A stretch of 64,000 nucleotides of DNA from Mesorhizobium sp. M1B.F.Ca.ET.045.04.1.1 (GTDB lineage: Bacteria; Pseudomonadota; Alphaproteobacteria; Rhizobiales; Rhizobiaceae), in assembly GCF_003952465.1 (NCBI RefSeq), contig NZ_CP034448.1, positions 7,665,001 to 7,729,000 of the forward strand, in the 5' to 3' direction. Position 1 is the first letter of the stretch. Every line of letters begins with the position of its first letter. The notes under the pieces were generated by a model. That model saw only the letters and a program-made list of their open reading frames with translations. It had not been told where the DNA came from and did no database searches. Made by a program: the position numbers and the translations under genes. Shown here in pieces: positions 34,664 to 42,841 of this stretch.

Positions 34664-34962
34664 GAATTAGCCTTCGCATTTGATTAGCATATTAGTATGT
34701 GCTAATCTATGAGGAAGTCGTATCGCCCAGCGCAGAAGTCCAAGGCTACCTGGCGTGTCCGCGAAGAGTGCGGTGGCTGGTGACGACTTCGGTTACCGCA
34801 AGGGGGGCCTTCGATGAATGTGGTCAGCACGCGACGACGCGCCCGGCTGGAGAGTGGTTCTGCGTTGGCGCAAGCGCCGATCGGGCCTGGACCTATCTAT
34901 CAAACGGCCTCGGCCATCGCTGTATCTATCCGGACTTTCTCAACCTGATCAGGGATTAAATC

Positions 34963-35313
34963 ATGATCTGGCCATTTGGCGGGCGCGGCGGCGCACTCGG
35001 GTTGGACGCTATCATCGCCGCAGCGTGTGCCTTCGGAGTGCCGACGGCATCGGCACATAGCTGGTACGAAAAACAGTGCTGCCAGGACGAGCATTGCGAG
35101 CCGATGGCAGATGGTGCCGTTCGCGAAACAAGCAAGGGCTTCAAGGTGCCGTCCGGTGAGTTGCTGCCTTACGGAGACGGCAGGGTTCGTCAGTCGCACG
35201 ACATGCGCTACCATTGGTGCCATGACCAAAAAGCAACGGTAGAACGGCATCGTGAAATACCATTTGGCCCTGACAGTACGATCTGCTTGTACGTGCCGCC
35301 TAAGTCATCCTGA
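34963..35313 (+). CDS. Periplasmic protein of the AHSWY/Cys-rich family
   Basis: 116 residues: a hydrophobic export signal (LGLDAIIAAACAFGVPTASA), then HSWYEKQCCQDEHCEPMADG, and later YHWCHDQK and TICLYVPP. It has the same layout as the product of 34259-34663, which lies nearby on the other strand, so the two are probably diverged paralogues. Four or more conserved cysteines point to an oxidising compartment. Confidence 0.65.
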   Translation: MIWPFGGRGGALGLDAIIAAACAFGVPTASAHSWYEKQCCQDEHCEPMADGAVRETSKGFKVPSGELLPYGDGRVRQSHDMRYHWCHDQKATVERHREIPFGPDSTICLYVPPKSS

Positions 35314-35383
35314 CATTCTGTCCGATTAGCCCTTTACGAAATCCTCCCCGTAGCCAGTTTCCCGCCGGAGGTGGTCGGAACCC

Positions 35384-35478
35384 AAGCCTGATCCCCGGAG
35401 CCGCCGTCGCGCGTCCCGTCAAGCGCTGGCGCGCGCAGTCCGCAAGGGCAGAGTGGAGCGTTCCTTGAGAACGAGCAC
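35384..35478 (+). repeat. Dispersed direct repeat, copy 2
   Basis: Starts AAGCCTGATCCCCGGAGCCG and includes AGCGCTGGCGCGCGCAGTCC. It is homologous to 28775-28863, in the same orientation, about 6.6 kb away. Confidence 0.85.
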
Positions 35479-35521
35479 TCGGCCAGTTCGAAGCGTGTCG
35501 TGTTTCGCCAGAGGCGCGGAA

Positions 35522-36595
35522 TCAATTCCCTATCCGGACCCCGATTTCCTTCGCATCGAGATCGAATAGGACGCTATTGGTCTCAAAGTAACGTATTCCC
35601 ATGATGTTATGTGCAAGGGCAGGAACGAACTCCACTTCAGGTTTATAAGTGGTGACGAAATTCCAGTCGTCGATTCCCTGGGTCTTTACCACCACGCTGA
35701 CCCCGCTATCCAGAGACATGTTTGACCTCGCTGGTGGCGCTTCCGCAATCATGATCGTTGAGTTGCCCGTATCGTATAAAGTTGGGCGGCAACTTGTTCT
35801 CTTGCCCCACGAAATACAAGAATCCACAGTCGGAAAATTGAAACGCTCGCTTGCCCTTGTCCATCTTTTGAGCTTGAAAGTGCCTTTCAGTCCTTCTGGT
35901 ATTCCAATATGAAGAGCCTGAACCTCCGGACAACTCGCCTCTTCATTCGTGCAAGTCTTCCACTCCGTTCCTATCGGGGAAAAATAGAACCCTCTCTGCA
36001 AGCCGGCCCTCACCCTCACGGCATCCATTGGCGATTTCAGCAACTGATTGGGCCCTCCGCCCCCAACGGGCGAAACGCCAAAAGTACCTTTTGGCCAGAG
36101 CGGGCCGCCGACTATTTCCCCTGTGCTGCGCCTGACTTCTTTGTAGCGGATCAAAAATGGGATCGAGGCTTCGGTAGAGGCTGGAGAGTCTGGACCACCG
36201 AAAGTCACGCGAGCTGACGCGATGTTTCCATACTCGTCGTAGGTTCCGTAGTGCATGACGGCTTTTTGGGTAGTGACAGTTATCCCATCCAGTTCCTGGT
36301 TATGCTGGATCTTTATCCCTTTCTCAGAGCACATCAGAGCGGGAAGAACGGCGGCACAATCTATTGTCATTCCGCTGGATCCGGTATCGAATAGGAGCGG
36401 CTGGTCAATTTTACGTTTGCCAAGAAATAATACTTTCACGTACAGCATTCGGATATTCGGAGGATTTCCAGGGTATTCAAGCTTAATTAGTGGAACATCC
36501 AAAGGAAGTTCCACCGCCTTTGCCGATAGCGAGTGGGACGCAAGCATGCCGATCAGCAGCGCCAGCGAGGTAAATCGTGACCAATGTTTGCCCAT
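35522..36595 (-). CDS. Putative pepsin-like (bilobal) aspartic protease, exported
   Basis: A 357-residue secreted protein with a signal peptide (about 1-27, LALLIGMLASHSLSAKA). Two DTG motifs are seen: LLFDTGSSGMTID near residue 70 and TLYDTGNSTIMI near residue 275. The spacing of roughly 200 residues is that of a two-lobed A1-type aspartic protease rather than the single-lobed retropepsin type usual in bacteria. The C-terminal IMGIRYFETNSVLFDLDAKE also resembles the pepsin ending. Cysteines (CTNEEASC, CISWGKRTSC) could form disulphides. Activity is inferred only from motifs. Confidence 0.65.
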   Translation of the reverse strand: MGKHWSRFTSLALLIGMLASHSLSAKAVELPLDVPLIKLEYPGNPPNIRMLYVKVLFLGKRKIDQPLLFDTGSSGMTIDCAAVLPALMCSEKGIKIQHNQELDGITVTTQKAVMHYGTYDEYGNIASARVTFGGPDSPASTEASIPFLIRYKEVRRSTGEIVGGPLWPKGTFGVSPVGGGGPNQLLKSPMDAVRVRAGLQRGFYFSPIGTEWKTCTNEEASCPEVQALHIGIPEGLKGTFKLKRWTRASERFNFPTVDSCISWGKRTSCRPTLYDTGNSTIMIAEAPPARSNMSLDSGVSVVVKTQGIDDWNFVTTYKPEVEFVPALAHNIMGIRYFETNSVLFDLDAKEIGVRIGN

Positions 36596-36654
36596 TTTCT
36601 TTTCCGCTGGCTTCCGATGGTGAGATAGCTCAGAGCTCGTGCCATCGGTGAGGT

Positions 36655-37206
36655 TTAGGGGACACTTTTCTTCGACCCAAATGCTTGCGGAGCCTGAGTC
36701 AGCGTGCTCGGTTTTCCGATATCTTTACAGGGTGTTTCCCGCACTTGCGTGGCTAGGTTTGCCCCACTCAATCCACTTTGCGATAAGGTCGTCGAAGAGA
36801 CCTGCATTTTGCAAGACGATACAGCTCCGCCCTTGAACGAGATCAACACGATACTTGTCGTGTCCTGTTGTTTGTTCTGCGCCTGTACAGCCGCTCCCGC
36901 CCCTAGAGCAGCGACTTGCCCACCCAATGGCAGCATTGAGCCAACAACACCTATTGCTTCACTCGCTACGGCGTTTTGTACTTCGTTGGATTGCTCTTGC
37001 ATCTGGTTATAGGACCAAGTCTCAGGCTGATACTCGGTAGCAAGTCGCTGTTCAGTCGGCTGTCCCATTATTTGGAGCACTTGTGATTTAGTTTGCCCTG
37101 TTCGAATGCTAGCGGCATTCACTAAATGCAGGTCCTTATTTTGGCTGATAGTCGTGCAACCGACCAAACAGAGGCCAATGGAAATCATTCCTATCCGTCG
37201 CGCCAC
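36655..37206 (-). CDS. Lipoprotein with SmpA/BamE-like N-terminal region
   Basis: 183 residues with a lipobox (IGLCLVGCTT, predicted Cys at about 17). The segment RTGQTKSQVLQIMGQPTEQR followed by TWSYNQM is the SmpA/OmlA (BamE-type) fold signature. A glycine/alanine-rich middle (GSMLPLGGQVAALGAGAA) and cysteine-containing C-terminus follow. Likely anchored in the outer membrane. It is downstream of the protease-like gene's region but starts independently. Confidence 0.65.
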   Translation of the reverse strand: MARRIGMISIGLCLVGCTTISQNKDLHLVNAASIRTGQTKSQVLQIMGQPTEQRLATEYQPETWSYNQMQEQSNEVQNAVASEAIGVVGSMLPLGGQVAALGAGAAVQAQNKQQDTTSIVLISFKGGAVSSCKMQVSSTTLSQSGLSGANLATQVRETPCKDIGKPSTLTQAPQAFGSKKSVP

Positions 37207-37447
37207 ACTCTCCCCCCGCGATTTTTGATATATAAGGTATCGCTAACGCATACATGCTGTAGGTTGTATTTGCAATCTGTTCATGTTGCCCCGGGGTTGC
37301 CCTCGTCGGTCCGAAGTAGCGGGATGAGTTTCCCGACTGCTTGATAGGCGGCACCGTACGCATCCGCGGAGGGCTCTGCCGACGGCAAGCACCGGGGCGC
37401 TACCTAGATCAAGTTCCTGCACAGAGCTCAGGCGACGCAGGACTACC

Positions 37448-38467
37448 CTAGCCCTTGGTCCACCGGACACGCAGCTCATCAATGCTCACAGGAACAACAA
37501 TGACATCCTTCCCCTTGGCCACGACGAAGCTGGCCGTCAAGGGCACTGCTTTAACTCCCTTGAGCGAGATCGCGCATTCTTCTCCCAAAGTGACTGTTAC
37601 CGATGCCTTTGCCGACGGCGCTAGCCAAAGCAAACGCTTGCTTGGGTCGTCGGTCTCGTTGGTCAGCACACTCAGTTCCAAATCGCCCGTCTTTGGCAGC
37701 CCGGACACATCGAGGGGGCCGATGCAGGGCCCGGCAGAGATGCCTCCCGCCTTGAGCCCCATCCCCACCCCGAGGCCGCTGAGGTTTTCGATCCCAAAGG
37801 TCAACTTCACTTCGTTGTACAGAGGGTGTTGGGCTACAATGAGCTCATGGCCTGTCAGCCTGAACGAATCGGCGCGCAACTGACCGCGCGCATCCGTTGG
37901 CGACGACCCGTCCGAGGAAATCGAATCATCTTGAGCATTCTGAGCCACGCCATGAGTATAGAGGGCAAGCAGTTCATCGTCGGGCGGCAGCGTCACCGAC
38001 TGTGAACCGACAATCTTGCCGGTTTCCACGGCGATAGCCCTAACGCTCAACCTGATCTTTTTCCCGAGGGGCGTCGCTGTCCCGACGATGAGGGTGTCGA
38101 CGCCGATGAGATTGCCCAACTTTCGCGTCGTCTCTGGATTCACCAGGCCTTCAGCTGAAAGCTTGTTCTCCTTGAGCAAATACTGAAGGCCGGCGCGATC
38201 GAGAAAGGATACCGACTTCGCGGCCCCGATGAGTTTGTCCGATAGCTCTTGGGCCAAGAACCTGCCCAGCTCGTTCTGCTGCCCCTGCAGGTCTGTGAAA
38301 TCGAGAACAGTCGCCCTGGCCTGCCCAGCCGTTTCCAGCTGCGCGATCAGTTTTTCGGCAACTTTCTGAAGATCGTCGTCATACGCAATCGCGCCGGTCT
38401 GAAGACCTAATAGCAACAGAAGAGAGCAAAGCAGCTTCCTCGCGTTTTTTGCTAGTCCGTCAACCAT
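37448..38467 (-). CDS. FlgO/CsgG-like periplasmic protein
   Basis: 339 residues with an N-terminal export signal (LLCSLLLLLGLQTGAIA). The FlgO-type domain reads ATVLDFTDLQGQQNELGRFL, LSDKLIGAAKSVSFLDRAGL and GVDTLIVGTATPLGKKIRLS. The C-terminal half is beta-rich with no recognised domain. It begins two bases after the stop of the 444-residue membrane protein, so the pair is an operon. Probably an envelope-associated partner; the role is unknown. Confidence 0.65.
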   Translation of the reverse strand: MVDGLAKNARKLLCSLLLLLGLQTGAIAYDDDLQKVAEKLIAQLETAGQARATVLDFTDLQGQQNELGRFLAQELSDKLIGAAKSVSFLDRAGLQYLLKENKLSAEGLVNPETTRKLGNLIGVDTLIVGTATPLGKKIRLSVRAIAVETGKIVGSQSVTLPPDDELLALYTHGVAQNAQDDSISSDGSSPTDARGQLRADSFRLTGHELIVAQHPLYNEVKLTFGIENLSGLGVGMGLKAGGISAGPCIGPLDVSGLPKTGDLELSVLTNETDDPSKRLLWLAPSAKASVTVTLGEECAISLKGVKAVPLTASFVVAKGKDVIVVPVSIDELRVRWTKG

Positions 38468-38469
38468 TG

Positions 38470-39804
38470 CTAAATTCCCTCCAACAGCTCTGGATGCCGC
38501 TCGTGGATGAGCTCGGCGGCACGCGAAAGGGCTTGCTCGGTTGTCGCTCCGGCACCTGTCTCATGACATTCGATAAGCTTTGTCACCCGGTCGAGGGGAT
38601 ACTTCCGAGCGTCCATGGCTATGGTGCAGGAAATGACCGCTTCCCCGGATCTGCAGCTAGCCTCCGCCGTCACGAGGAACGCGGATCGCATTCGTTCGTC
38701 CAAGCCGACAGACACGAGGTCGCCGGGGTCACCCTCAAGCAGGCGATCGAAGCGCCCCGAGGTTAACACCGCCGGACGGACACGGCCTGTCAGAAGCCCT
38801 CGGCTGCGAAGCGACTTGTCAGCCTCATCCAATATCAGTTCGACGGCTTCTTTTGACAGGTCATCAGTCTTGGTGGCCGAGCCGCCCATCAAAACGGTCT
38901 GAGGTGGGTAGCTCTCGGGGGCGAACAAAGAGACAAGCGCCGACCGTTCTTGCTGGGCGCTCGCCTCCCTGGCCTTGCGCTCCTGCTCTGCCTCCTGTTC
39001 CCGGGCAGCCTGATCTTTCGCTGCGCGCTCGGTGGCGACCTGCGCTTCGAATTGAGCTATCACTTCGGCCGTGATCGGTGCCAGCAACGTGCCAGAGTGC
39101 GGGTCAAAGCCTTCGGCATCGAAGAGGGAGATGCGCCCGTTGGCATCCTGCGCGTACCAGATTTTGGCGAAGCCGGTGACACCGTCAAAGTACTCCGCGG
39201 TTGGCGTCGATATCAGCCTCGGGTGAATGCCTTTCCCAAGCAGCCGGCCGATACGGCAGACCTGGGCTGTGACTGGCTTCTTCTCTACGCCAGAGGTGTC
39301 GTAGCCTGGGCTGTCATAGAATGTCAGCGTGCCGTTGCGCGCGCTGACGTACCACTGCAGCGGTTGTCCGGTCGACTGGTTGAAGCAGACGTCAGAACCC
39401 AAGAACATGCGCAAGGCGGGCGTGCTTCCGTAGAAGACCAGCCAAAGCCCGAACATGGGGATTAGCCGACGAGCCCGGTTGGGGAGCACGAGTGCCGACA
39501 GGGTGAGCCACAGCATCGGTACCCAGAAGAACGCGTAGAAGAACGCGCCGACAACGCCAGCTAGCTCAGCCTGCGCCTCACTGAGTCCCAACGAGTCATG
39601 GAAAAGGTCGCGGAGCCCGTAATAGCCCCAGTACAAGCCGACTGCCCGAGGAAAAAGTATTGTTGCGACTGCGAACAGAACTGCCGCCGCGAGCGCCAGC
39701 GCCACCCGCGTCAAAAGGCGGCCGGAACTGTTCGCGCCCGGACCACTCTGCTGGTTGGCCGATTGGACTGACACCCCCGGCACCCCTCGATTGCCCGGTT
39801 GCAA
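38470..39804 (-). CDS. Membrane protein of unknown function, partner of FlgO-like protein
   Basis: 444 residues. Four hydrophobic helices lie in the first 130 residues (ALALAAAVLFAVATILF, LAGVVGAFFYAFFWVPML, MLWLTLSALVLP, LIPMFGLWLVFYGS). A soluble region follows with a highly charged coiled coil (AAKDQAAREQEAEQERKARE). The C-terminal domain (about 300-444) has a strand-helix pattern beginning TVLMGGSATKTDDLSKEAVE. Not assigned to a family. Confidence 0.6.
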   Translation of the reverse strand: MQPGNRGVPGVSVQSANQQSGPGANSSGRLLTRVALALAAAVLFAVATILFPRAVGLYWGYYGLRDLFHDSLGLSEAQAELAGVVGAFFYAFFWVPMLWLTLSALVLPNRARRLIPMFGLWLVFYGSTPALRMFLGSDVCFNQSTGQPLQWYVSARNGTLTFYDSPGYDTSGVEKKPVTAQVCRIGRLLGKGIHPRLISTPTAEYFDGVTGFAKIWYAQDANGRISLFDAEGFDPHSGTLLAPITAEVIAQFEAQVATERAAKDQAAREQEAEQERKAREASAQQERSALVSLFAPESYPPQTVLMGGSATKTDDLSKEAVELILDEADKSLRSRGLLTGRVRPAVLTSGRFDRLLEGDPGDLVSVGLDERMRSAFLVTAEASCRSGEAVISCTIAMDARKYPLDRVTKLIECHETGAGATTEQALSRAAELIHERHPELLEGI

Positions 39805-39908
39805 CCTAGCAGGTTTTCCCTGGGCGCCAACAGGCCGGCTTGACGAATATTAGCTATCGCGAATAGATGTGCGGAGTATCAGGCGCAACTGTGCGTTGGG
39901 GGCTTTGG

Positions 39909-40697
39909 ATGCGGGTAGCGCTCACTGTCGGGGTCTATTGCGCACTTGCCGCCGTGCTTCCTTCCTACGCTGCAAAGCAGACCCCATCCGCCGAGGACAT
40001 GGCAGCCTTCACCCGTCAGGTTGAAGGGTGTTGGGATTTTGACACTCCCTGGCATAAAACATCGGTCAAATTCAGCCTCAATCCGGACGGCAGCCTTGAT
40101 GGCGTACCTGAGGTAGTGAAAGCCAGTCCTGGTGATGATGGCCTGGAAGCGGCCAAGAGCGCTGTACGATCGGTCCAGGAGTGTGCGCCATATCCTGACG
40201 CGGCAAGTAAAGGCTTGCGTGAAGTCGTAATCGACTTCGATCCATTGGATTTGTTCGGTGGGAAGAATGCCGCAGCGCAACCGGGCGCGCCGGCCAAAGA
40301 AGCTACATCCGCGAAGGTCAGCATACCGTTCGTTGATAAAAGGTTTGGTTGCTCATGCCCCTTACGGGACGCGGATCAAGCGAATGAGAACTGCTCAACG
40401 ACCGAATGGAACGAGATTGACGTAACCATAGCCAATTCCGAGTTGACCAGCTTGCTGGACGACAAAAAAGTCATTCCGCTTTTGGACGAACTGACATCGG
40501 AGCTGGTGCGGTTCTGTCATGCGCACGTACCTGATTTCACGAATACGGGAGAATATGGAGTGTCGATCAACGGATGCGTGGGCGCGACGAAATTGAGCGG
40601 TGGCCCGTGGTCTCCCGTTGAAAATTGCTTGAGGGAGCGCCTCAAGGACGAAGCCGTTGATGAGCAGCAAGCGAGGAGATTCCGGAACCTAAAGTAG
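39909..40697 (+). CDS. TolA-C-like secreted protein, paralogue 1
   Basis: The ATG at 39909 is chosen (GGGGG upstream, then a signal peptide VALTVGVYCALAAVLPSYAA). Residues about 25-110 resemble the TolA/TonB C-terminal fold: VKFSLNPDGSLDGVPEVVKA and AAKSAVRSVQECAPYPDA. The C-terminal domain (FGCSCPLRDADQANENC, WNEIDVTIANSELTSLLDDK, TGEYGVSINGCVGATKLSGG) is shared with the next gene and holds conserved cysteines. Periplasmic; function unknown. Confidence 0.65.
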   Translation: MRVALTVGVYCALAAVLPSYAAKQTPSAEDMAAFTRQVEGCWDFDTPWHKTSVKFSLNPDGSLDGVPEVVKASPGDDGLEAAKSAVRSVQECAPYPDAASKGLREVVIDFDPLDLFGGKNAAAQPGAPAKEATSAKVSIPFVDKRFGCSCPLRDADQANENCSTTEWNEIDVTIANSELTSLLDDKKVIPLLDELTSELVRFCHAHVPDFTNTGEYGVSINGCVGATKLSGGPWSPVENCLRERLKDEAVDEQQARRFRNLK

Positions 40698-40755
40698 CCC
40701 TGTGTCCGATCGCTCTCTTCTTAATGCTACCAAGCCTATATAGCGGGGATTAAAC

Positions 40756-41667
40756 ATGAGGATTTTGCTTTTCAGTGCTGGACTTGCTGCGCTCGCGCTC
40801 TGGCCCGGTCCTTCCGAGGCGAAGGAGGGTAGCCTCACACCGACCGAAAACGCGGCGTTACACGAAAAGCTCGCCAGCTGTTGGACTCTTCCGGCAGGCA
40901 TAGATGCCGTCGGGTCGACTCCGCATGTCGAATTTCATCTCAAGGCTGACGGGACTCTCGATGGCAAACCCGTTGTGCATGGTTCCAATATTCAGCTCGA
41001 CGAGAGTGCCGTTCGAGCAGTACAGAAGTGCGCACCGTATGCCGAACTGGCCAAAAAGGGCGTTCATCGGCTAACCATCACCTTCGACGCGTCATCTGTG
41101 CTTGGCGCGGGTGCGGCCGATACGCTCGGAAAGAGTACGCCCCACCATTTCGATCCGGACCATATTTCTAAATTGCTTGATCAGGCTGAAAGCAAGAGTC
41201 GCGACGGAGCACGGTCAGAGGCAGTTGCACAGGAAGATCATCATATACCTGTACTAAAAGAAAAATTTACCTGTTCGTGCCAAATTGTGTTCTTCGGTCA
41301 TAGGTCGGAAGCTTGCGCGCCGGGTGAATGGAATTCTATTGCCGCTACCGTATCCGATGCCAATCTGAACACTCTACTAGATGACAACAAGGCGATTGCG
41401 TTGTTTGAGCAACTGAGATCGGAATCGGCCCATTTTTGCAGCGTGTACGTGCCTGAATTTCAAGACACGGGGGAGTATGGCATAGCGATCAACCAATGTG
41501 TCACTGCTACGAAGTTTAACGGTGGCCAATGGACTGACCTGAAGAATTGCGTGAGGGAGCGCCAGCAGATCGATGCAATAGCTTCTCAAAAGGCAGAGGT
41601 CAGGAAGCGCGTTTATGAAGCAGTCGGGCGCACAGCAACTAGCGGACATCAATTTGTTCGTCGCTAA
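40756..41667 (+). CDS. TolA-C-like secreted protein, paralogue 2
   Basis: 303 residues, a tandem paralogue of the upstream gene. It has a signal peptide ending PSEA, the TolA-C-like part VEFHLKADGTLDGKPVVHGS with AVRAVQKCAPYAE, and the same Cys-rich C-terminal domain (FTCSCQIVFFGHRSEAC, TGEYGIAINQCVTATKFNGG). An extra linker of about 35 residues separates the domains. It ends inside the start of the 41615 gene, so the last 18 residues (after EVRKR) may be out of frame if the two were once one protein. Confidence 0.65.
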   Translation: MRILLFSAGLAALALWPGPSEAKEGSLTPTENAALHEKLASCWTLPAGIDAVGSTPHVEFHLKADGTLDGKPVVHGSNIQLDESAVRAVQKCAPYAELAKKGVHRLTITFDASSVLGAGAADTLGKSTPHHFDPDHISKLLDQAESKSRDGARSEAVAQEDHHIPVLKEKFTCSCQIVFFGHRSEACAPGEWNSIAATVSDANLNTLLDDNKAIALFEQLRSESAHFCSVYVPEFQDTGEYGIAINQCVTATKFNGGQWTDLKNCVRERQQIDAIASQKAEVRKRVYEAVGRTATSGHQFVRR

Positions 41668-41947
41668 TCCCTTTGTTTTCAAGGGACGTACGGTTGCCCT
41701 GCCGCTTGCGTTTGTACGTATGACGACCGAGGACGAAGCATTGATGAAGTGGGGAAACAACATTGTCCTCCTTGAAGGAGTCCCTTCCACGATGTTCGTC
41801 GCTCCCAACCAGGAATTTGTCATTGCGGTACAATCCATGGGGACAAAGGAAACAAGCATTCTGGGGGCGACTGCTTCTATAGCATACGGTAGTTACAAGG
41901 GGGCGTACACGTGCTCGCAAAGAAACTGTTCGGAGTTTTATGATTAA
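41615..41947 (+). CDS. Small domain protein overlapping TolA-C-like paralogue 2
   Basis: 110 residues beginning MKQSGAQQLADINLFVANPF. The block NPFVFKGRTVALPLAFVRMT, VLLEGVPSTMFVAPNQEFVI and YKGAYTCSQRNCSEFYD looks like a compact beta-rich module seen at the C-terminus of larger secreted proteins. It overlaps the preceding gene by 53 bp in another frame. That suggests either translational overlap or a fused protein split by a frameshift near 41605. It has no export signal of its own, favouring the second view. Confidence 0.5.
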   Translation: MKQSGAQQLADINLFVANPFVFKGRTVALPLAFVRMTTEDEALMKWGNNIVLLEGVPSTMFVAPNQEFVIAVQSMGTKETSILGATASIAYGSYKGAYTCSQRNCSEFYD

Positions 41948-42180
41948 AATAGGCCTCTACTGGTCGCAAATCACCTAGCGTTCCTACCCAAGCGATCCGG
42001 GAATATTGCTCACGAGAGCCCAACGCATCTTTCATACCAGCCTATGCGGCGGGCCATGACCAAGTCGTCACATGGGCCTGCTCATCCGGTCAGCCATACG
42101 TCGCACAAACCGACAATGTTCCAGTCGACGACCGGGGTTTTGTGATCAGAGACTGGACAGTTGTCGAACCGAAGGGTTAA
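41948..42180 (+). pseudogene. C-terminal gene fragment without a start
   Basis: An open frame after an in-frame TAG reads AIREYCSREPNASFIPAYAA, GHDQVVTWACSSGQPYVAQT and ends FVIRDWTVVEPKG. It looks like the tail of a secreted Cys-containing protein, but no start codon or N-terminal part is present. Probably a remnant near the right transposon end. Confidence 0.4.
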
Positions 42181-42276
42181 GGCGGCAAGATGCTGGCTGC
42201 TGGCGAGCGCCCGTCAGCGAGACTTGAGCCGAAGCGCCTCGTTGGGGCGAGAACGGCTGCGCCAGGAACGGCGTCC

Positions 42277-42407
42277 GGCTTATGCCCATAATTTCCTTCT
42301 TTCGCAGGCTTATGGGTCGAAATTCTGCTGAAGTTATGACTTTCGTCGCGACGCTATGTCATTGATTTCTTGAGGACTGTGTGTGCGAGCTTATGACTCA
42401 AAATGCA
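42277..42407 (-). repeat. Right end of Tn7-like element with four TnsB-like sites
   Basis: Sites, read on the plus strand: R4 42277-42288 (GGCTTATGCCCA), R3 42307-42319 (GGCTTATGGGTCG), R2 42331-42343 (AAGTTATGACTTT), R1 42387-42401 (GAGCTTATGACTCAA). The terminal bases are TGCA at 42404-42407. All are inverted relative to L1 and L2, with closer spacing among R2-R4. Confidence 0.85.
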
Positions 42408-42412
42408 CTGGG
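42408..42412 (+). repeat. 5-bp target-site duplication, right copy (CTGGG)
   Basis: Directly abuts the right tip and equals the five bases preceding the left tip (19603-19607). Confidence 0.9.
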
Positions 42413-42631
42413 ATCCGACGTCGATTCCCTCCATCGCCAGTTTGGCAGGATCTCGGGGCGTGGAACCGGCAGTCTGCAGGCGAGCCGAACAACGCGCATC
42501 GCCTAAGGGCTCAAGACCGCCCGGTCAGACCTCCGCCTCGGCATCGCCATGTTCAGCGTGGCGATCGAACGAGAATTCGAGCGGCGCGCGAACTTTAGAT
42601 CTCGCTAAGGAAGCTTTTCGCGGGGACAGCG
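42413..42631. other. Right flank of the transposon, no gene seen
   Basis: With the transposon removed, this would join to 19602 as one sequence (CAACGCTGGGATCCGACGTC). I do not recognise a gene across the join. A short open frame near 42520-42600 ends EREFERRANFRSR but has no support. Confidence 0.4.
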
Positions 42632-42772
42632 GTGGCAGACTTTCATAGGCTTACATGCCCAGCCTGCCAATGCGGCGGGAAGGTATTCATCTGTGGTCGG
42701 TGGAAAGACACGGCTGAACATGCTGTTGGCCGAATCGATACCGACGGCGTGCGCCTAAAGAGCTCTGCATGA
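42632..42772 (+). CDS. Possible tiny zinc-ribbon-like protein (46 aa)
   Basis: GTG start; sequence MADFHRLTCPACQCGGKVFI then CGRWKDTAEHAVGRI. Cysteines in CPACQC and C at position 22 could bind zinc. There is no clear ribosome-binding site, so it may be a chance frame or part of an older gene. Confidence 0.25.
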   Translation: MADFHRLTCPACQCGGKVFICGRWKDTAEHAVGRIDTDGVRLKSSA

Positions 42773-42841
42773 GCAATGAATGGCTGGAGTCAGAGTAATT
42801 GATAGCGACGGCACCGTGGCCCGACGATGCGGACAAAGCGG

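Larger units (their letters stand above)
19608..42407. mobile_element. Tn7-like transposon (tnsA-tnsB-tnsC-tniQ) with secretome-rich cargo, 22.8 kb
   Basis: Both tips are inverted copies of TGCAT(C/T)TTGAGTCATAAG and are flanked by CTGGG direct repeats. Additional inverted copies of a GAGYCATAAG-type site occur inside each end, two on the left and four on the right. The asymmetry resembles Tn7 ends. The core genes tnsA, tnsB, tnsC and tniQ lie near the left end in one direction, and a protein with putative HNH-like modules faces the left tip. About 15 kb of cargo follows. No TnsE, CRISPR array or Cascade genes are present, and no TnsD-like long target selector is seen besides the single TniQ. 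Confidence 0.92.

Noticed and set aside
19608..42407. CRISPR-associated Tn7-like element
   Set aside because: I searched by eye for spaced direct repeats and Cas-like proteins inside the element and found neither.
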